Positions 8,004 through 18,896 of a stretch of DNA of 64,000 bases are shown in pieces; position 1 is the stretch's first letter; the number at the start of each line of letters is the position of its first letter. The notes beneath the pieces are model-generated. The model was not told the origin of the DNA. It was given only the letters and a program-made list of their open reading frames with translations, and did no database searches. The position numbers were made by a program, and so were the translations under genes. Origin of the DNA: DASUPK01 sp963744105 (GTDB taxonomy: Bacteria > Actinomycetota > Thermoleophilia > Solirubrobacterales > 70-9); the NCBI GenBank assembly GCA_963744105.1, contig CAVUSJ010000002.1, forward strand, positions 310,001-374,000. The letters are read 5' to 3'.

Positions 8004-9349
8004 TGCCCGACACGATCGACGCCCTCTTCGCGTTCATCTTCGCCGGGGCGACGGTCTGGAGCCTGGTCCCCGCGACGGAGTCCCTAGCCCGCCGCATCGG
8101 AGACAGGGCGATCGACTTCCCAAACGAGCGCAGCCTGCACGAGTACCCGACCCCGAAGCTGGGCGGGCTCGCCGTCCTGGTGGCGGTGCTGATCGGCGGC
8201 TCGATCTTCCTGCCCTGGGACCATGAGACGCGCTCGATCCTCGCCGGGGCGATCGTGATCACGGCGGTGGGGGTGATCGACGATCTGGTCGACCTCCCAG
8301 CCGGGATCAAGCTGCTCGGCCAGACGGCGGCGGCGATCATCCCGGTCGCGTCCGGGGTCACCGTGGCCACCTTCACGCTCCCGTTCCTCGGCCGCGTCGA
8401 TCCGGCGTCGGTGCAGCTCTTCGACCCGCCGGGAATCGGCCCGATCGACCTGGGCCAGCTGCTGACCGTGATCGGGATCGTCGCCGTCGCCAACGTCATC
8501 AATCTGATCGACGGCGTCGATGGCCTGGCCGCCGGCGTCTGCCTGATCTCCGCGGCGGCGCTGTCGGTGATCGCGCTCTCTCTGGACCGCAACGCCGCCG
8601 GCGTGCTCGCCGCGGTCACTGCCGGCGCCTCCCTCGGCTTCCTGCGCCACGGCTTCCCGCCGGCGTCGAGCTTCATGGGGGACACCGGGTCGAACCTGCT
8701 CGGCTACCTGATGGCGGTGATCACCGTTCAGGGAGCGCTGAAGACGAACGCCGTGGTCGCCCTCTTCTTCCCGCTGGCGGTCCTCGCCGTTCCGATCCTC
8801 GACACGAGCTTCGTCGTCGCCAAGCGGCTCAAGTACCGGCGCCCGATCTACCGCGCCGACACCGAGCACTTCCACCACCGGATGGCGCGCATCGGCTTCA
8901 GCCAGCGGCGCACCATCACCTATCTCTACGGATGGACCCTGGTCCTGGCGCTGGTGGCCCTGGCGCTGCGCTTCGTGCCTTACAGCGACAACCACGGCCA
9001 CTTCGACGCCTTCTGGACCACCTTCATGGCGGTCTGCCTCGCCGCGGCCCTGGCGGCGAGCATCTACGTCATCCACGTCCTCGAGATCCTCAAGCTGCGC
9101 CGCGTCCGCTGGAGGCAGCTCGTCGGGCTCCGCGGCCCGGCCTCCCCGCCGGATGAGGCGGAGGTGGACGTCGCCGTCCAGCACGAGCTTGACACCGGCA
9201 CCTTCCGGGCCGTGGACCCGTCCACCGGGGAGATGACGGCGATCGACCCCGACACGGGCGAGATCGAGCCGGTGGAGCCTCAGCGCGAGGTCACGCCGAG
9301 CCCACCGCCCGAGCGACCTGCTCGCGCCCGCGGTAGAGGCGGCTCATGA
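8003..9349 (+). CDS. WecA/TagO-like undecaprenyl-phosphate sugar-1-phosphate transferase
   Basis: 448-residue polytopic membrane protein of the MraY/WecA family, starting lipid-linked glycan synthesis by transferring a HexNAc-1-phosphate to undecaprenyl phosphate. Active-site motifs are GVIDDLVDLPAG, NLIDGVDGLAAG, GDTGSNLLGYLM and the cytoplasmic HFHHRMARIG that distinguishes WecA/TagO from MraY. About 10-11 membrane segments end near residue 365; an unusual roughly 80-residue hydrophilic tail follows, with PDTGEIEP-type repeats. The last 59 bases overlap the convergent sigma factor gene, so part of this tail may simply be sequence constrained by that gene. Confidence 0.9.
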   Translation: MPDTIDALFAFIFAGATVWSLVPATESLARRIGDRAIDFPNERSLHEYPTPKLGGLAVLVAVLIGGSIFLPWDHETRSILAGAIVITAVGVIDDLVDLPAGIKLLGQTAAAIIPVASGVTVATFTLPFLGRVDPASVQLFDPPGIGPIDLGQLLTVIGIVAVANVINLIDGVDGLAAGVCLISAAALSVIALSLDRNAAGVLAAVTAGASLGFLRHGFPPASSFMGDTGSNLLGYLMAVITVQGALKTNAVVALFFPLAVLAVPILDTSFVVAKRLKYRRPIYRADTEHFHHRMARIGFSQRRTITYLYGWTLVLALVALALRFVPYSDNHGHFDAFWTTFMAVCLAAALAASIYVIHVLEILKLRRVRWRQLVGLRGPASPPDEAEVDVAVQHELDTGTFRAVDPSTGEMTAIDPDTGEIEPVEPQREVTPSPPPERPARARGRGGS

Positions 9350-9803
9350 TCGTTCCCTGGCGGACGCCGAGCGCCCGCGCCGCCTCCGCGTAGCTCAGGC
9401 CCGCGACGTCGACGGCGGCCACCGCCTCGCGGTAGGGCTGGGGCAGCTCGGCCAGCGCATCGAGGACGGCGCCGGCCTCCAGCGAGGACTGTGGGTCGCC
9501 CGCGGAGGTCCTGGTCGCCAGCTCGTCCGGGACCTGCTCCCGGGGGTCCGTGGCCTCCCTCCGGATTCGCTCGTCACGGAGGTGGCTGTACCAGGTGTTC
9601 CGAAGCGCCTTGATCAGGTAGCCGAGGTCGTCGTCGCGGCGCAGGAAGCGGGGGCGGGCGAGGACCTTGACGTAGGTCTCCTGCACCAGGTCCTCCGCGA
9701 GCTGGCGGGAGCCGCAGAGCGCGCACGCCGCGCGAAAGAGCGTGTCGATGTGATCGCCGGCGGTCTCGGGATCGAGCCGGCGTCCGTCCCCCTGGACGAG
9801 CAT
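9291..9803 (-). CDS. ECF-type RNA polymerase sigma factor
   Basis: 170 residues from the ATG at 9803. Region 2 has AEDLVQETYVKVLARP and LIKALRNTWYSHLRDERI; region 4 has LPQPYREAVAAVDVAGLSYAE and ALGVRQGTIMSRLYRGRE, a sigma-70 helix-turn-helix. The anti-sigma gene ends 5 bases upstream, so the order is anti-sigma first, sigma second, the reverse of the common arrangement. An upstream in-frame ATG at 9838 would give 12 more residues overlapping the anti-sigma gene; neither start has a clear ribosome site. The identical GGAATA-N15-CGTC motifs ahead of this operon and of the divergent surface protein gene are its likely targets. Confidence 0.9.
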   Translation of the reverse strand: MLVQGDGRRLDPETAGDHIDTLFRAACALCGSRQLAEDLVQETYVKVLARPRFLRRDDDLGYLIKALRNTWYSHLRDERIRREATDPREQVPDELATRTSAGDPQSSLEAGAVLDALAELPQPYREAVAAVDVAGLSYAEAARALGVRQGTIMSRLYRGREQVARAVGSA

Positions 9804-9808
9804 CGCAC

Positions 9809-10591
9809 TCAGAACGGCACCGCTCCGTCGCCCTTCCATGTTGCGAGCGCGATCAACTTCCGGTCGCCGACGTCCGCGCTCGAGAGCACGCAGGTCCGGC
9901 CGTCGCGCCACCAGGTCACGACCTGGCGCCCGCCCTCGACAAGCGAATGCAGGTGGACGCCGTTCCTCGTCGCCGGACGCGAGCCCGGCGGGGCGTGGAT
10001 TCCCTCGCCCGAGACGATCGTGTAGGCGACGCGCCTGCCGTCGTGCTCGTAGAAGACGGTCCGGGCGGTCCGGTCGCCGAGCCGATCCGAGCGCGCGCCG
10101 TCCGGCCTCCAGCCGAACTCGCCGCGCCAGTTGGGGAAGGGGACGCCCTCGACGTCCGCGGCGAGGAGCTTGGAGTTGGAGGAGTCGACGGCCACCGATT
10201 CGGCTGGCGGTTGCGTGGAGAGCCGTGCGGCCTCCACGACGGTCGGGTTGCCGCCGCCGGCCGGCAGGAGCAGCACGGCGGCGAGGGCCGCCGCCGCCGC
10301 GCCCGCCAGGGCTGCCGGGATCGCGAACCGGCGGCGCCTCGCGGGCCGCGAGGACCGCGCGCTCGGGGCGGCGATGCGCTCGCGGAGCGCGGGGCTCGCC
10401 TGGAGATCCAGCCCACGGAGGGCGGACGCGCCGGCGCGCTGGCGCTCCAGAGCGGCACCGAGGGTGGGGGAGGCGGCGACCTCGGCCTCGAGGTCGGCGC
10501 GCTCCGGTCCGCTGAGCGTGCCGTCGGCGAGCTGCGCCAGCCGGCGCATCGTCTGCTCGTCGAAGGTCTGGTTTCCGTTCTCGGGGCCCAT
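9809..10591 (-). CDS. Membrane anti-sigma factor-like protein
   Basis: 260 residues. The cytoplasmic N-terminus (QTMRRLAQLADGTLSGPERA, about residues 14-33) resembles the anti-sigma domain of ECF regulators but has no zinc-binding HxxxCxxC. A run of Arg at about 80-91 precedes one membrane segment (about 92-110), and a roughly 150-residue extracytoplasmic domain follows, ending with a single Cys in DGRTCVLSSADVG. The pairing with the sigma factor gene is the main functional evidence. It has a good AGAGGA site before the ATG at 10591. The extracytoplasmic part presumably senses an envelope signal; which one is unknown. Confidence 0.75.
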   Translation of the reverse strand: MGPENGNQTFDEQTMRRLAQLADGTLSGPERADLEAEVAASPTLGAALERQRAGASALRGLDLQASPALRERIAAPSARSSRPARRRRFAIPAALAGAAAAALAAVLLLPAGGGNPTVVEAARLSTQPPAESVAVDSSNSKLLAADVEGVPFPNWRGEFGWRPDGARSDRLGDRTARTVFYEHDGRRVAYTIVSGEGIHAPPGSRPATRNGVHLHSLVEGGRQVVTWWRDGRTCVLSSADVGDRKLIALATWKGDGAVPF

Positions 10592-10606
10592 GCGTCCTCT
10601 AGGACT

Positions 10607-10631
10607 GACGCGGGAGCCGCCGAGATATTCC
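10607..10631 (-). promoter_or_regulatory. ECF-type promoter of anti-sigma/sigma operon
   Basis: On the minus strand GGAATA (10631-10626), 15 bases, CGTC (10610-10607). The same boxes and spacing occur on the plus strand at 10645-10669, which strongly suggests recognition by the ECF factor encoded here. Confidence 0.65.
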
Positions 10632-10644
10632 CGGCTCGGCCCCC

Positions 10645-10669
10645 GGAATAAATACGGGCCAACCCCGTC
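10645..10669 (+). promoter_or_regulatory. ECF-type promoter of surface protein gene
   Basis: GGAATA (10645-10650), 15 bases, CGTC (10666-10669), identical in boxes and spacing to the divergent sigma-operon promoter. The expected transcript begins about 25 bases before the ATG at 10702. Confidence 0.65.
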
Positions 10670-10693
10670 CTTGGGCTTGCAATCTACCCAAGG
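10669..10693 (+). promoter_or_regulatory. Inverted repeat covering the ribosome-binding site
   Basis: CCTTGGG and CCCAAGG form a perfect seven-base stem with an 11-base loop. The right arm includes AAGG of the AAGGAG Shine-Dalgarno (10690-10695), so the hairpin could limit translation of the surface protein if the transcript starts upstream of it. Confidence 0.4.
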
Positions 10694-10701
10694 AGTTCGA
10701 C

Positions 10702-11310
10702 ATGAAGCAGACCAAGAAGCGTTCCCTCAGGCCGACGCCGGCGCTGGTCGTCGCGTTCGTCGCCCTGTTCGCAGCGATGGGCGGCTTCGGCTACGCCGCG
10801 GTGAAGCTCAAGCCGGCCAGCGTCAAGACGAAGAACATCAAGGCCGCCGCCGTGACCACCGACAAGCTCGCGGACGGCGCGGTTACGACGCCCAAGCTGG
10901 CACCGGACGCCGTCGCGCCCAGCGCGGTCAACGCGATGAACGCGGCGAACGCGGCGAAGCTCGGCGGGGCAGCCCCCGGGCAGTGCCAGACCGGCTGGCT
11001 CAAGGCCTCCGCGGTCATCGACACCTCGAACCTGACCGACGCCCAGCCGGACGCCGTCGTTCCCGGCTTCAACTGCGCCAGCAAGGCTGCTGACGCGGTG
11101 AGCATCCACAGGGATGCCGTCGGTAGGTACACCGTCACCCTGAGCGGCATCGACTCGGGCACCGTGGTTGCGGGGATCAGCGGAGCGAATCCCGCGAACG
11201 CCGTCACGGCGGCCTCCCCGGTCATCGGTGGCCAGGTGATCGTGAAGGTCTGGAACAACAGCGACGCCGCGTTCGTCGACGGCAAGACGGTCTCGCTGCT
11301 CGCGTTCTGA
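10702..11310 (+). CDS. Secreted surface protein with short VTTxKLxxGA repeats
   Basis: 202 residues with an N-terminal hydrophobic segment (about residues 13-32, ALVVAFVALFAAMGGFGYAA). After it come short degenerate repeats: VKTKNIKAAAVTTDKLADGA, VTTPKLAPDAV and VNAMNAANAAKLGG, a pattern common in exported actinobacterial proteins. The C-terminal 100 residues hold two cysteines (GQCQTG and FNCASK) and are predicted beta-rich. It has a strong AAGGAG site. The neighbouring ECF operon reads away from it from an identical promoter, so it is probably an output of that envelope-stress system. Biochemical role unknown. Confidence 0.8.
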   Translation: MKQTKKRSLRPTPALVVAFVALFAAMGGFGYAAVKLKPASVKTKNIKAAAVTTDKLADGAVTTPKLAPDAVAPSAVNAMNAANAAKLGGAAPGQCQTGWLKASAVIDTSNLTDAQPDAVVPGFNCASKAADAVSIHRDAVGRYTVTLSGIDSGTVVAGISGANPANAVTAASPVIGGQVIVKVWNNSDAAFVDGKTVSLLAF

Positions 11311-11319
11311 TCGACTGGC

Positions 11320-11350
11320 GGAGGGGCGGCGCCGGAAGCGCCGCTCCTCC
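11320..11350 (+). terminator. Strong GC hairpin after surface protein gene
   Basis: Thirteen-base stem with one G-U pair and a CGGAA loop, starting 9 bases after the stop codon; the stem can extend by three more pairs. No T-run follows, as is usual at this GC content. Confidence 0.6.
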
Positions 11351-11391
11351 GTCCCAGGGCGGAGTTAGAGCGCAGCCGCTAGCATTCGCCG

Positions 11392-11414
11392 CCCTCCGGG
11401 CCGGGTCCGGAGGG
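11392..11414 (+). terminator. Second hairpin before the ATP synthase operon
   Basis: CCCTCCGG and CCGGAGGG form a perfect eight-base stem with a seven-base loop; a TTTT run follows 11 bases later. It may be a backup terminator or part of the atp leader. I see no convincing promoter in the rest of 11311-11506. Confidence 0.4.
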
Positions 11415-11506
11415 ATTCCGGCGGTTTTCGCGTTCGCCGTTGGGTATTTGGTGGGGGGCCAGAACTTCATGCTCTCGTTCGACTTTCAAAGATCAGATGA
11501 ATCGCC

Positions 11507-11935
11507 GTGTCCACGCTCGCGCTAGAGGGATCTAGCGCCGCCAGCCAATCCCGCATGGCGAGCGCACTCCGCTATCTCGACCTCGCCCTGCTCGTGGTCG
11601 CACTGCCGGTGTTCATCGCCGCCGACCTGCCGATGATCGCCTACGTCGTCGTCGCAGTGGTTTGGATCGCGCAGCATGGGGTGGAGCTGTTGACCAATCG
11701 CGCTGTGCGTAGGGCGGCTGCCCGGGGCGACCGGCGCGCCGCGATGGGCTGGGTCGGCGCCACGACGCTCGGACGTGTCTGGGCCGTCACGCTGGCCGTG
11801 CTCCTGGTCGGCGTCCTCGACAGCAAGGACGCCGGGCTGGCCGCGGCCGTGCTGGCGGCTGTTCTGTTCACGGTCCACCTCGGTGGCCGGCTGCTCGCCA
11901 AGCTGCTCGCGCCGGAGGAAGCCCGGCCGGTCTGA
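11507..11935 (+). CDS. AtpI-like small membrane protein at head of atp operon
   Basis: 142 residues with four probable membrane segments arranged as two hairpins (about 24-60 and 84-125), separated by a basic loop (NRAVRRAAARGDRRAAMG). Position directly before atpB, size and topology match AtpI-like proteins, which help Fo c-ring assembly or ion uptake; sequence similarity alone is not decisive. The GTG start is uncertain, and ATG 11555 is an alternative. The stop overlaps atpB as TGATG, so it is coupled to it. Confidence 0.6.
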   Translation: MSTLALEGSSAASQSRMASALRYLDLALLVVALPVFIAADLPMIAYVVVAVVWIAQHGVELLTNRAVRRAAARGDRRAAMGWVGATTLGRVWAVTLAVLLVGVLDSKDAGLAAAVLAAVLFTVHLGGRLLAKLLAPEEARPV

Positions 11936-12852
11936 TGTCGTCCTGGTCCACCAAGCAGAAGGTTCTCTTCGGGCTCGGCGTCTACTTCGCGGTCACGATC
12001 GCGCTGCTGCTGATCTTCGGGAGTCAGGGCAAGAACAACGAGTTCAAGCCCCAGGACGAGTTCAAGCTCCACGACTGGATCCCGATCCACATCGCGGGGA
12101 TCAACTTCTCGATCAACCGCGCCGTTCTCTACCTGCTGCTCGCCAGTGCCCTGACGATCTTCGTGATGGTCTCCATAGCCCGCCGCATGGAGATGAAGCC
12201 GAACCGCGTCCAGACGGCAGTCGAGGTCGCCTACGACATGACCAAGAACAACATCACCGGAGGCAACCTCTCGGGCTCCTACGCGGTCAAGTGGTTCCCC
12301 TTCGTCGCGACCCTCTTCTTCTTCATCGCCTTCTCCAACATCATCGGCTACCTGCCGCTGCCGACGAACAGCGCGGAGACGATCAACATCTTCGGCCTCG
12401 CGATCCCGTCGTTCGCGATCTACGCGGCGACGGCGAACATCTCGTTCTCGCTGTCCCTCACCCTCGTCGTCTGGATCAGCTACCACATCGAGGGAATCAG
12501 GGCCAAGGGCCTCTTCAAGTACCTGGGCAGCTTCCTTCCGGCCGGCCTCGAGGACATGAACCCCGTCGCCAAGGCGCTGATCTTCGGGATCGAGTTGCTC
12601 TCTCACTTCATGCGGCTCGTCTCACTCTCCGTGCGACTGTTCGCGAACATCCTCGCCGGGCACCTGCTGCTCCTGTTCATGGGCGGCGGACTGGCCGTGC
12701 TGCTGGGCCTGTCCGCGCTCGGGGCACTGACGTTCCCGCTTGCCTTCGTCTTCTTCATCTTGGAGGTGGGGCTGATCGCAACGCTTCAGGCGTTCATCTT
12801 CGCCACCCTCTCTTCCATCTACATCGGCGGCGCAGTCGCCGAATCGCATTAG
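11935..12852 (+). CDS. atpB: ATP synthase Fo subunit a
   Basis: 305 residues, longer than the E. coli protein (271), with five to six membrane segments. The proton-channel region is plain: ELLSHFMRLVSLSVRLFANI holds the essential Arg that faces the c-ring carboxylate, followed by AGHLLLLFMGGG and the final LQAFIFATLSSIYIGGAV helix. The extra length is in the N-terminal periplasmic part (NNEFKPQDEFKLHDWIPI). Confidence 0.96.
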   Translation: MSSWSTKQKVLFGLGVYFAVTIALLLIFGSQGKNNEFKPQDEFKLHDWIPIHIAGINFSINRAVLYLLLASALTIFVMVSIARRMEMKPNRVQTAVEVAYDMTKNNITGGNLSGSYAVKWFPFVATLFFFIAFSNIIGYLPLPTNSAETINIFGLAIPSFAIYAATANISFSLSLTLVVWISYHIEGIRAKGLFKYLGSFLPAGLEDMNPVAKALIFGIELLSHFMRLVSLSVRLFANILAGHLLLLFMGGGLAVLLGLSALGALTFPLAFVFFILEVGLIATLQAFIFATLSSIYIGGAVAESH

Positions 12853-12864
12853 AAAGGAGCAGTT

Positions 12865-13137
12865 GTGATTGACCCACTGACCATCGCCGCGACGACCGAC
12901 GTCGGCACCGGCATCACGGACGCCGGCAAGGCGATCGCACTCGGCGTCGGCGCCGGGCTCGGCTCGATCGGAGCCGGAATCGGCATCGGCTTCATCTTCG
13001 GCAAGGAGATCGAGTCGGTCGCGCGCCAGCCCGAGATGAAGGACGACCTCCAGTCGATCCGCTGGCTGGGCTTCGCACTCACCGAGGCCGTTGCCTTCTA
13101 CACGTTCATCTTCGGCCTGATCGCCTTCTTCCTCTAG
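12865..13137 (+). CDS. atpE: ATP synthase Fo subunit c
   Basis: 90-residue hairpin with a GTG start and a good AAAGGAG site. The first helix has the glycine-rich GAGIGIGFIFGK, the loop has the conserved ARQPE, and the second helix has the ion-binding Glu in FALTEAVAFYTF. There is no Gln in helix 1 and no Ser/Thr next to the Glu, so the ring is expected to be proton- rather than sodium-coupled. Confidence 0.96.
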   Translation: MIDPLTIAATTDVGTGITDAGKAIALGVGAGLGSIGAGIGIGFIFGKEIESVARQPEMKDDLQSIRWLGFALTEAVAFYTFIFGLIAFFL

Positions 13138-13141
13138 GCCG

Positions 13142-13708
13142 TTGGAGCCGGCAACTCACATAGTCGCCTCGGGCGGCAGCTTCCTCGTCTCGCCGAACCT
13201 CGGCCTGATGATCTGGACGCTGCTCGTCTTCGGGATCACGATGTACGTGCTCAGCAAGCTCGCCTTCCCGCGGATCCAGGAGGCGCTCGACAAGCGCGCC
13301 AATGCGATTCGGGAGTCGATCGAGCAGGCCGAGAAGACACGCAAGGAGGCCGACGAGGTCCTGCAGGAGTACCGCGCACGACTTCGCGAGGCCCGCGAGC
13401 AGGCCGACGAGATCGTGGTCCGCGCCCGCAAGGCGGCCGAGTCCGCCAAGGCGCAGGCCGTCGAGGACGGGCGCGACAAGCGCGAGGAGCTGCTCGCCGC
13501 CGCCCGCCGCGACATCGAGGCGGAGACGCGCCGCTCCCTGGAGCGCATCCGCAAGGAGGTCGCCGACCTCACCGTCCTGACGACCGAGAAGGTGACCCGC
13601 AAGTCGCTGACCGGCGACGACCAGAAGCGCCTGATCGACGAGGCCCTGGCCGAAGTCGACTTCTCCAGCCTGAGCGGGAATGGCGCGACCGAGGAGGCAC
13701 CTGCCTGA
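13142..13708 (+). CDS. atpF: ATP synthase Fo subunit b
   Basis: 188 residues; TTG start four bases after atpE. One N-terminal membrane helix (about 17-37, LGLMIWTLLVFGITMYVLSK) and then a long charged coiled coil that forms the peripheral stalk and meets delta. The ending GNGATEEAPA is a short disordered tail. There is a single b gene, so the stalk is a homodimer. Confidence 0.94.
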   Translation: MEPATHIVASGGSFLVSPNLGLMIWTLLVFGITMYVLSKLAFPRIQEALDKRANAIRESIEQAEKTRKEADEVLQEYRARLREAREQADEIVVRARKAAESAKAQAVEDGRDKREELLAAARRDIEAETRRSLERIRKEVADLTVLTTEKVTRKSLTGDDQKRLIDEALAEVDFSSLSGNGATEEAPA

Positions 13709-13709
13709 G

Positions 13710-14243
13710 ATGGAGCACATCGCCCGCGTATATGCGGACGCCCTCTTCGGGGTGGCCAAGGAGAAGGGCAAGCTCGACGCGATCCGCGAGCAGCTCGGCC
13801 AGTTCGCCGACGCGCTCGCGGAGAACAAGGAGATGCAGCTCTTCTTCTTCAGTCCCTACTTCTCGTCCACCGAGAAGGAGGACGGTCTCGCGAAGGCGGT
13901 CACCGGCGCGGAGCCGGAGCTGGTCAACTTTCTCGACCTCCTCCTGGAGAAGCACCGCATGCCCGTCCTCTTCCGGATCCGGCGCCACTTCGACTCCCTC
14001 TGGGCCAAGGAGAACAAGCGGCTCGGCGTCACCGTGACCAGCGCCGTCGAGCTCGACCCGGAGATCGCGAAGCGAATCGGCTCGGAGATCGAGGAGCAGA
14101 CCGGCAACACGGTCGAGCTCGAGAGCAGGGTCGACCCGGAGATCCTGGGTGGGCTGGTCGTGCAGGTGGGGAACATGGTCTTGGACACGAGCATTCGCAA
14201 CAGGCTCGAGAAACTGAGAAAGAGCGTCGCCCACGCGGCGTAG
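13710..14243 (+). CDS. atpH: ATP synthase F1 subunit delta
   Basis: 177 residues from ATG 13710, one base after the atpF stop, with GAGGAGG inside the atpF end as ribosome site; an ATG 30 bases earlier is in frame but has no site. Starts MEHIARVYADALFGVAKEKG, the usual helical domain, and ends with the conserved ILGGLVVQVGNMVLDTSIRN. Joins the F1 head to the b stalk. Confidence 0.95.
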   Translation: MEHIARVYADALFGVAKEKGKLDAIREQLGQFADALAENKEMQLFFFSPYFSSTEKEDGLAKAVTGAEPELVNFLDLLLEKHRMPVLFRIRRHFDSLWAKENKRLGVTVTSAVELDPEIAKRIGSEIEEQTGNTVELESRVDPEILGGLVVQVGNMVLDTSIRNRLEKLRKSVAHAA

Positions 14244-14261
14244 GAAAGGAACGAAGCCGCA

Positions 14262-15926
<1,665 letters not shown>

Positions 15927-15943
15927 GTCCGCGTCACTGATTC

Positions 15944-16873
15944 ATGGCCACCCGCAAGGAAGTCAAGAACCGGATCTCGAGCGTGAAGAACGTTCAGAAG
16001 ATCACGCGCGCCATGGAGATGGTCGCGGCGGCGCGCCTGCGCCGGGCCGAGCAGCGCATCGATGCGCTGCGCCCGTACGCGCGGGAGCTCCGCAAGATGA
16101 CCCGCCAGGTCGCCGAGGCGGCCGGGCAGGAGGCGCGGAACCTGCCGGTGCTCCAGCAGCACGACGAGGAGCGCAACGTCGGCGTCCTGCTGATCACCGG
16201 CGACCGCGGCCTGGCCGGCTCGTTCAACTCCCAGATCATCCGCTCGGGCGTGCAGCTCCAGCGAGAGCTCCGGGGCAACGGCTCCGAGACGCTGTTCTCC
16301 GTCGTCGGCCGCCGCGGCGCATCGACGATGCGCTTCCGCGGCGAGGACCTCCGCGGCGAGTACGTGGGCTTCACCGACCGCCCGGCCTTCGCCAACGCGC
16401 GGGAGATCGCCGACAAGCTGGTGGCCGCATACGTGGACGAGGAGCTCGACCGGGTCGAGCTGATCTACAACAAGTACGTCTCGCCGCTGACGCAGTACGT
16501 CTGGCGGCAGACCCTGCTCCCGATTCAGCAAGCGGAGGTGCTGGGCGAGGGCGCGGCCGACGAGGCGGACGAGGAAGAGCAGGGAGACAGCGAGCTGGTC
16601 GAGGCGCACCGCAAGGCGCTCTGGGACTACGAGCCCGAGCCTGAGGAGCTGCTCGCCGAGCTGATCCCCGAGTACGCGCAGCTCTCGGTCTACCGGGCGC
16701 TGCTCGAGTCCACGGCTTCAGAGCACGGGGCGCGCATGACCGCAATGCGGAACGCGGCCGAGAACGCAAAGGACGTGATCAGCGACCTCACTCTTGAGAT
16801 GAACCGGGTGCGGCAGGCCGAGATCACCCAGGAGATCCTCGAGGTCGTCGCGGGCGCCGAGGGCGTCTCTTGA
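15944..16873 (+). CDS. atpG: ATP synthase F1 subunit gamma
   Basis: 309 residues, about 20 longer than the usual gamma. N-terminal ATRKEVKNRISSVKNVQKIT and C-terminal MTAMRNAAENAKDVISDLTL and NRVRQAEITQEILEVV form the rotor coiled coil. The extra length is an acidic insertion near residues 203-222 (AADEADEEEQGDSELVEAHR). Mycobacterial gamma also has an inserted loop tied to hydrolysis control, though shorter. Confidence 0.96.
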   Translation: MATRKEVKNRISSVKNVQKITRAMEMVAAARLRRAEQRIDALRPYARELRKMTRQVAEAAGQEARNLPVLQQHDEERNVGVLLITGDRGLAGSFNSQIIRSGVQLQRELRGNGSETLFSVVGRRGASTMRFRGEDLRGEYVGFTDRPAFANAREIADKLVAAYVDEELDRVELIYNKYVSPLTQYVWRQTLLPIQQAEVLGEGAADEADEEEQGDSELVEAHRKALWDYEPEPEELLAELIPEYAQLSVYRALLESTASEHGARMTAMRNAAENAKDVISDLTLEMNRVRQAEITQEILEVVAGAEGVS

Positions 16874-16878
16874 CAAAC

Positions 16879-16900
16879 GGGTTGCGCCTGCGGCGCACCC
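16879..16900 (+). promoter_or_regulatory. Hairpin in the atpG-atpD spacer
   Basis: GGGTTGCGCC and GGCGCACCC pair with one bulged T around a three-base loop, 5 bases after the atpG stop, in the only sizeable gap (56 bases) of the operon. No T-run. It may set the relative level or processing of the downstream mRNA. Confidence 0.35.
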
Positions 16901-16929
16901 TCGAATAACTTCAGGAGCGAAGGAGACGA

Positions 16930-18449
<1,520 letters not shown>

Positions 18450-18450
<1 letters not shown>

Positions 18451-18863
18451 TGGCGGACCACAACGTCAACGCGCGGGTCCTCACCCCGGAAGGGGAGGTC
18501 TTCGACGGCGAGGTGGAGCAGATCTCCACCCGCACCGCGGACGGCGAGATCGGGATCCTCGCCAACCACGTGCCGGTGCTGGCGAGGCTCCGCCCGACGG
18601 AGCTGCGCCTCCACATGCCCGGTGGCGAGGTCCAGCGCTGGGCGCAGGCGGAGGGCTGGCTCCAGGTGTTCGCCAACCGCGCCACGATCCTGGTCGGCGA
18701 GGCGGTCCCTCCGGACCAGCTCGACCAGGATGAGCTCCGCAGCCGGATGGAGGACGCCGATGCTCGGCTGAAGGAGTCCGAGGAGGGCTCGGGCGCCTGG
18801 AATCAGGCGCAGAAGGACAGGGAGCGCGCCGAGGCGTTCCTCGTGGTCGCCAATTCTGCGTAA
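18450..18863 (+). CDS. atpC: ATP synthase F1 subunit epsilon
   Basis: 137 residues, GTG start overlapping the atpD stop. The N-terminal beta barrel has VLTPEGEVFDGEVEQISTRT, TADGEIGILANHVPVL and the C-terminal part a helical hairpin. Last gene of the operon; no strong terminator before the next gene, whose own -10 box begins 21 bases later. Confidence 0.95.
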
Positions 18864-18884
18864 GCCGGGTCCCCCGCACGCTGG

Positions 18885-18890
18885 TAGGTT
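18885..18890 (+). promoter_or_regulatory. -10 box of kelch protein gene, leaderless
   Basis: TAGGTT, six bases before the GTG at 18897; no ribosome site and no clear -35. Confidence 0.45.
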
Positions 18891-18896
18891 CACACC

